DNA of 64,000 nucleotides from JAGQWW01 sp041392845 (GTDB lineage: Bacteria; Bacteroidota; Bacteroidia; Chitinophagales; Saprospiraceae), in contig JAWKLG010000006.1 in the NCBI GenBank assembly GCA_041392845.1, forward strand, positions 167,158-231,157, in the 5' to 3' direction. A program made the translations under genes and the position numbers. The stretch's first letter is position 1, and the number at the start of each line of letters is the position of its first letter. Under the pieces are notes generated by a model, which saw only the letters and a list, made by a program, of their open reading frames with translations, was not told the DNA's origin and ran no database searches. Of the stretch, positions 63,685-64,000 are shown one piece after another.

Positions 63685-64000
63685 ATGAAAACCAGATTTC
63701 TACTTCTTTTAGTTGGTATTTGTTTGGCATCTTTTTCATCAGTTGCTCAAAATTCTGATTTGCTTCAATTCAACCAGGAGCGACTCAAAGTCAATAAAAC
63801 GGCTATGACGGTTTTAGGCTCATGGGCAGTAGCAAACATCGGAGTAGGAGCTGCATTGGCTGGCAGCTCAGATGGTTCTGCAAAGCATTTCCATCAAATG
63901 AATGTAGGTTGGAATGTTGTGAATCTGGGCATTGCAGCTTTTGGATATTTTCAAACAAGGAAAGCGGATCCTTCTTCGATGACCCTGCAGGAGAGTATCG
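63685..64000 (+). CDS. Small secreted or membrane protein, 3' end cut by window edge
   Basis: An open frame from the ATG at 63685 runs off the window (105 codons visible). An in-frame ATG at 63661 exists, but 63685 gives a clean signal peptide (MKTRFLLLLVGICLASFSSVAQ). The mature part has two hydrophobic segments, one around MTVLGSWAVANIGVGAALAG and one around NVGWNVVNLGIAAFGYF, with HFHQMN between. It resembles a Bacteroidota family of unknown function (I recall DUF6992, not verified). Confidence 0.8.
   Translation, partial: MKTRFLLLLVGICLASFSSVAQNSDLLQFNQERLKVNKTAMTVLGSWAVANIGVGAALAGSSDGSAKHFHQMNVGWNVVNLGIAAFGYFQTRKADPSSMTLQESI

Overview
The window is chromosomal DNA from a member of the Bacteroidota, most likely a Saprospiraceae-like organism (inference). 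The pointers are Bacteroidota-type promoters (TAnnTTTG -7 boxes), no clear Shine-Dalgarno sites, type IX secretion C-terminal sorting domains (type A at 21762-22223 and 50789-53206; gliding-motility/CHU_C type at 30084-32321), a TonB-dependent receptor with a carboxypeptidase-like N-terminal domain, a primary sigma factor lacking region 1.1, and a hybrid kinase fused to an AraC-type regulator. No tRNA, CRISPR array or prophage was seen. One IS110-family insertion sequence is present.

Layout: 1-2092 is the 3' end of an rRNA operon (23S, 5S, terminator), followed by a decayed gene. 2865-9986 carries housekeeping and membrane genes (thymidine kinase, phosphofructokinase, rhomboid protease, a subtilase without a signal peptide, phosphatidylserine decarboxylase, aldo/keto reductase). 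9996-21576 has an ABC exporter, a large M1 peptidase, an outer-membrane barrel, a haloperoxidase-like lipoprotein and a TPR/hybrid kinase. 21762-32321 is surface biology (T9SS cargo, a long DADADP-repeat protein, a patatin/barrel protein, a CHU_C protein) interrupted by IS110. 32694-34599 has rpoD and rsmG. 34723-41883 has a TonB receptor and an RND efflux pair. 42037-47181 has small enzymes, an amino-acid permease, yebC and a Na+/H+ antiporter. 53296-59221 is an envelope-sugar block (heptose kinase, Kdo transferase, sugar aminotransferase, UDP-xylose synthase). metG, a TIGR01777 epimerase and a YigZ protein follow, and the right edge cuts a small secreted/membrane protein.

The most interesting segment is 47.2-50.6 kb on the minus strand. 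It contains a 59-residue double-glycine-leader peptide gene (50447-50626), a soluble TPR sensor kinase of the LytS type (48426-50342), and three tandem transcription units of about 67-70 nt. Each unit ends in a strong hairpin with a T-tract. All three contain the same 20-nt block, which is complementary to a translation start. Each has two ACCGTTTCC-like direct repeats 21 bp apart placed exactly 33 bp upstream of a -7 box, the geometry expected for a LytTR-type response regulator. I infer a peptide/kinase/LytTR-controlled small-RNA system, analogous in logic to the CiaR-dependent csRNAs or ComCDE of streptococci. No LytTR regulator gene lies in the window.

The second notable feature is genome-architectural. 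Degenerate tandem arrays with a strict 7-bp period begin at the first base after the stop codon of at least 13 genes, in several unrelated sequence families. A second, composite repeat (arrays plus hairpins plus a 46-bp identical block) occurs intact at 32322-32634 and again split by the IS110 element.
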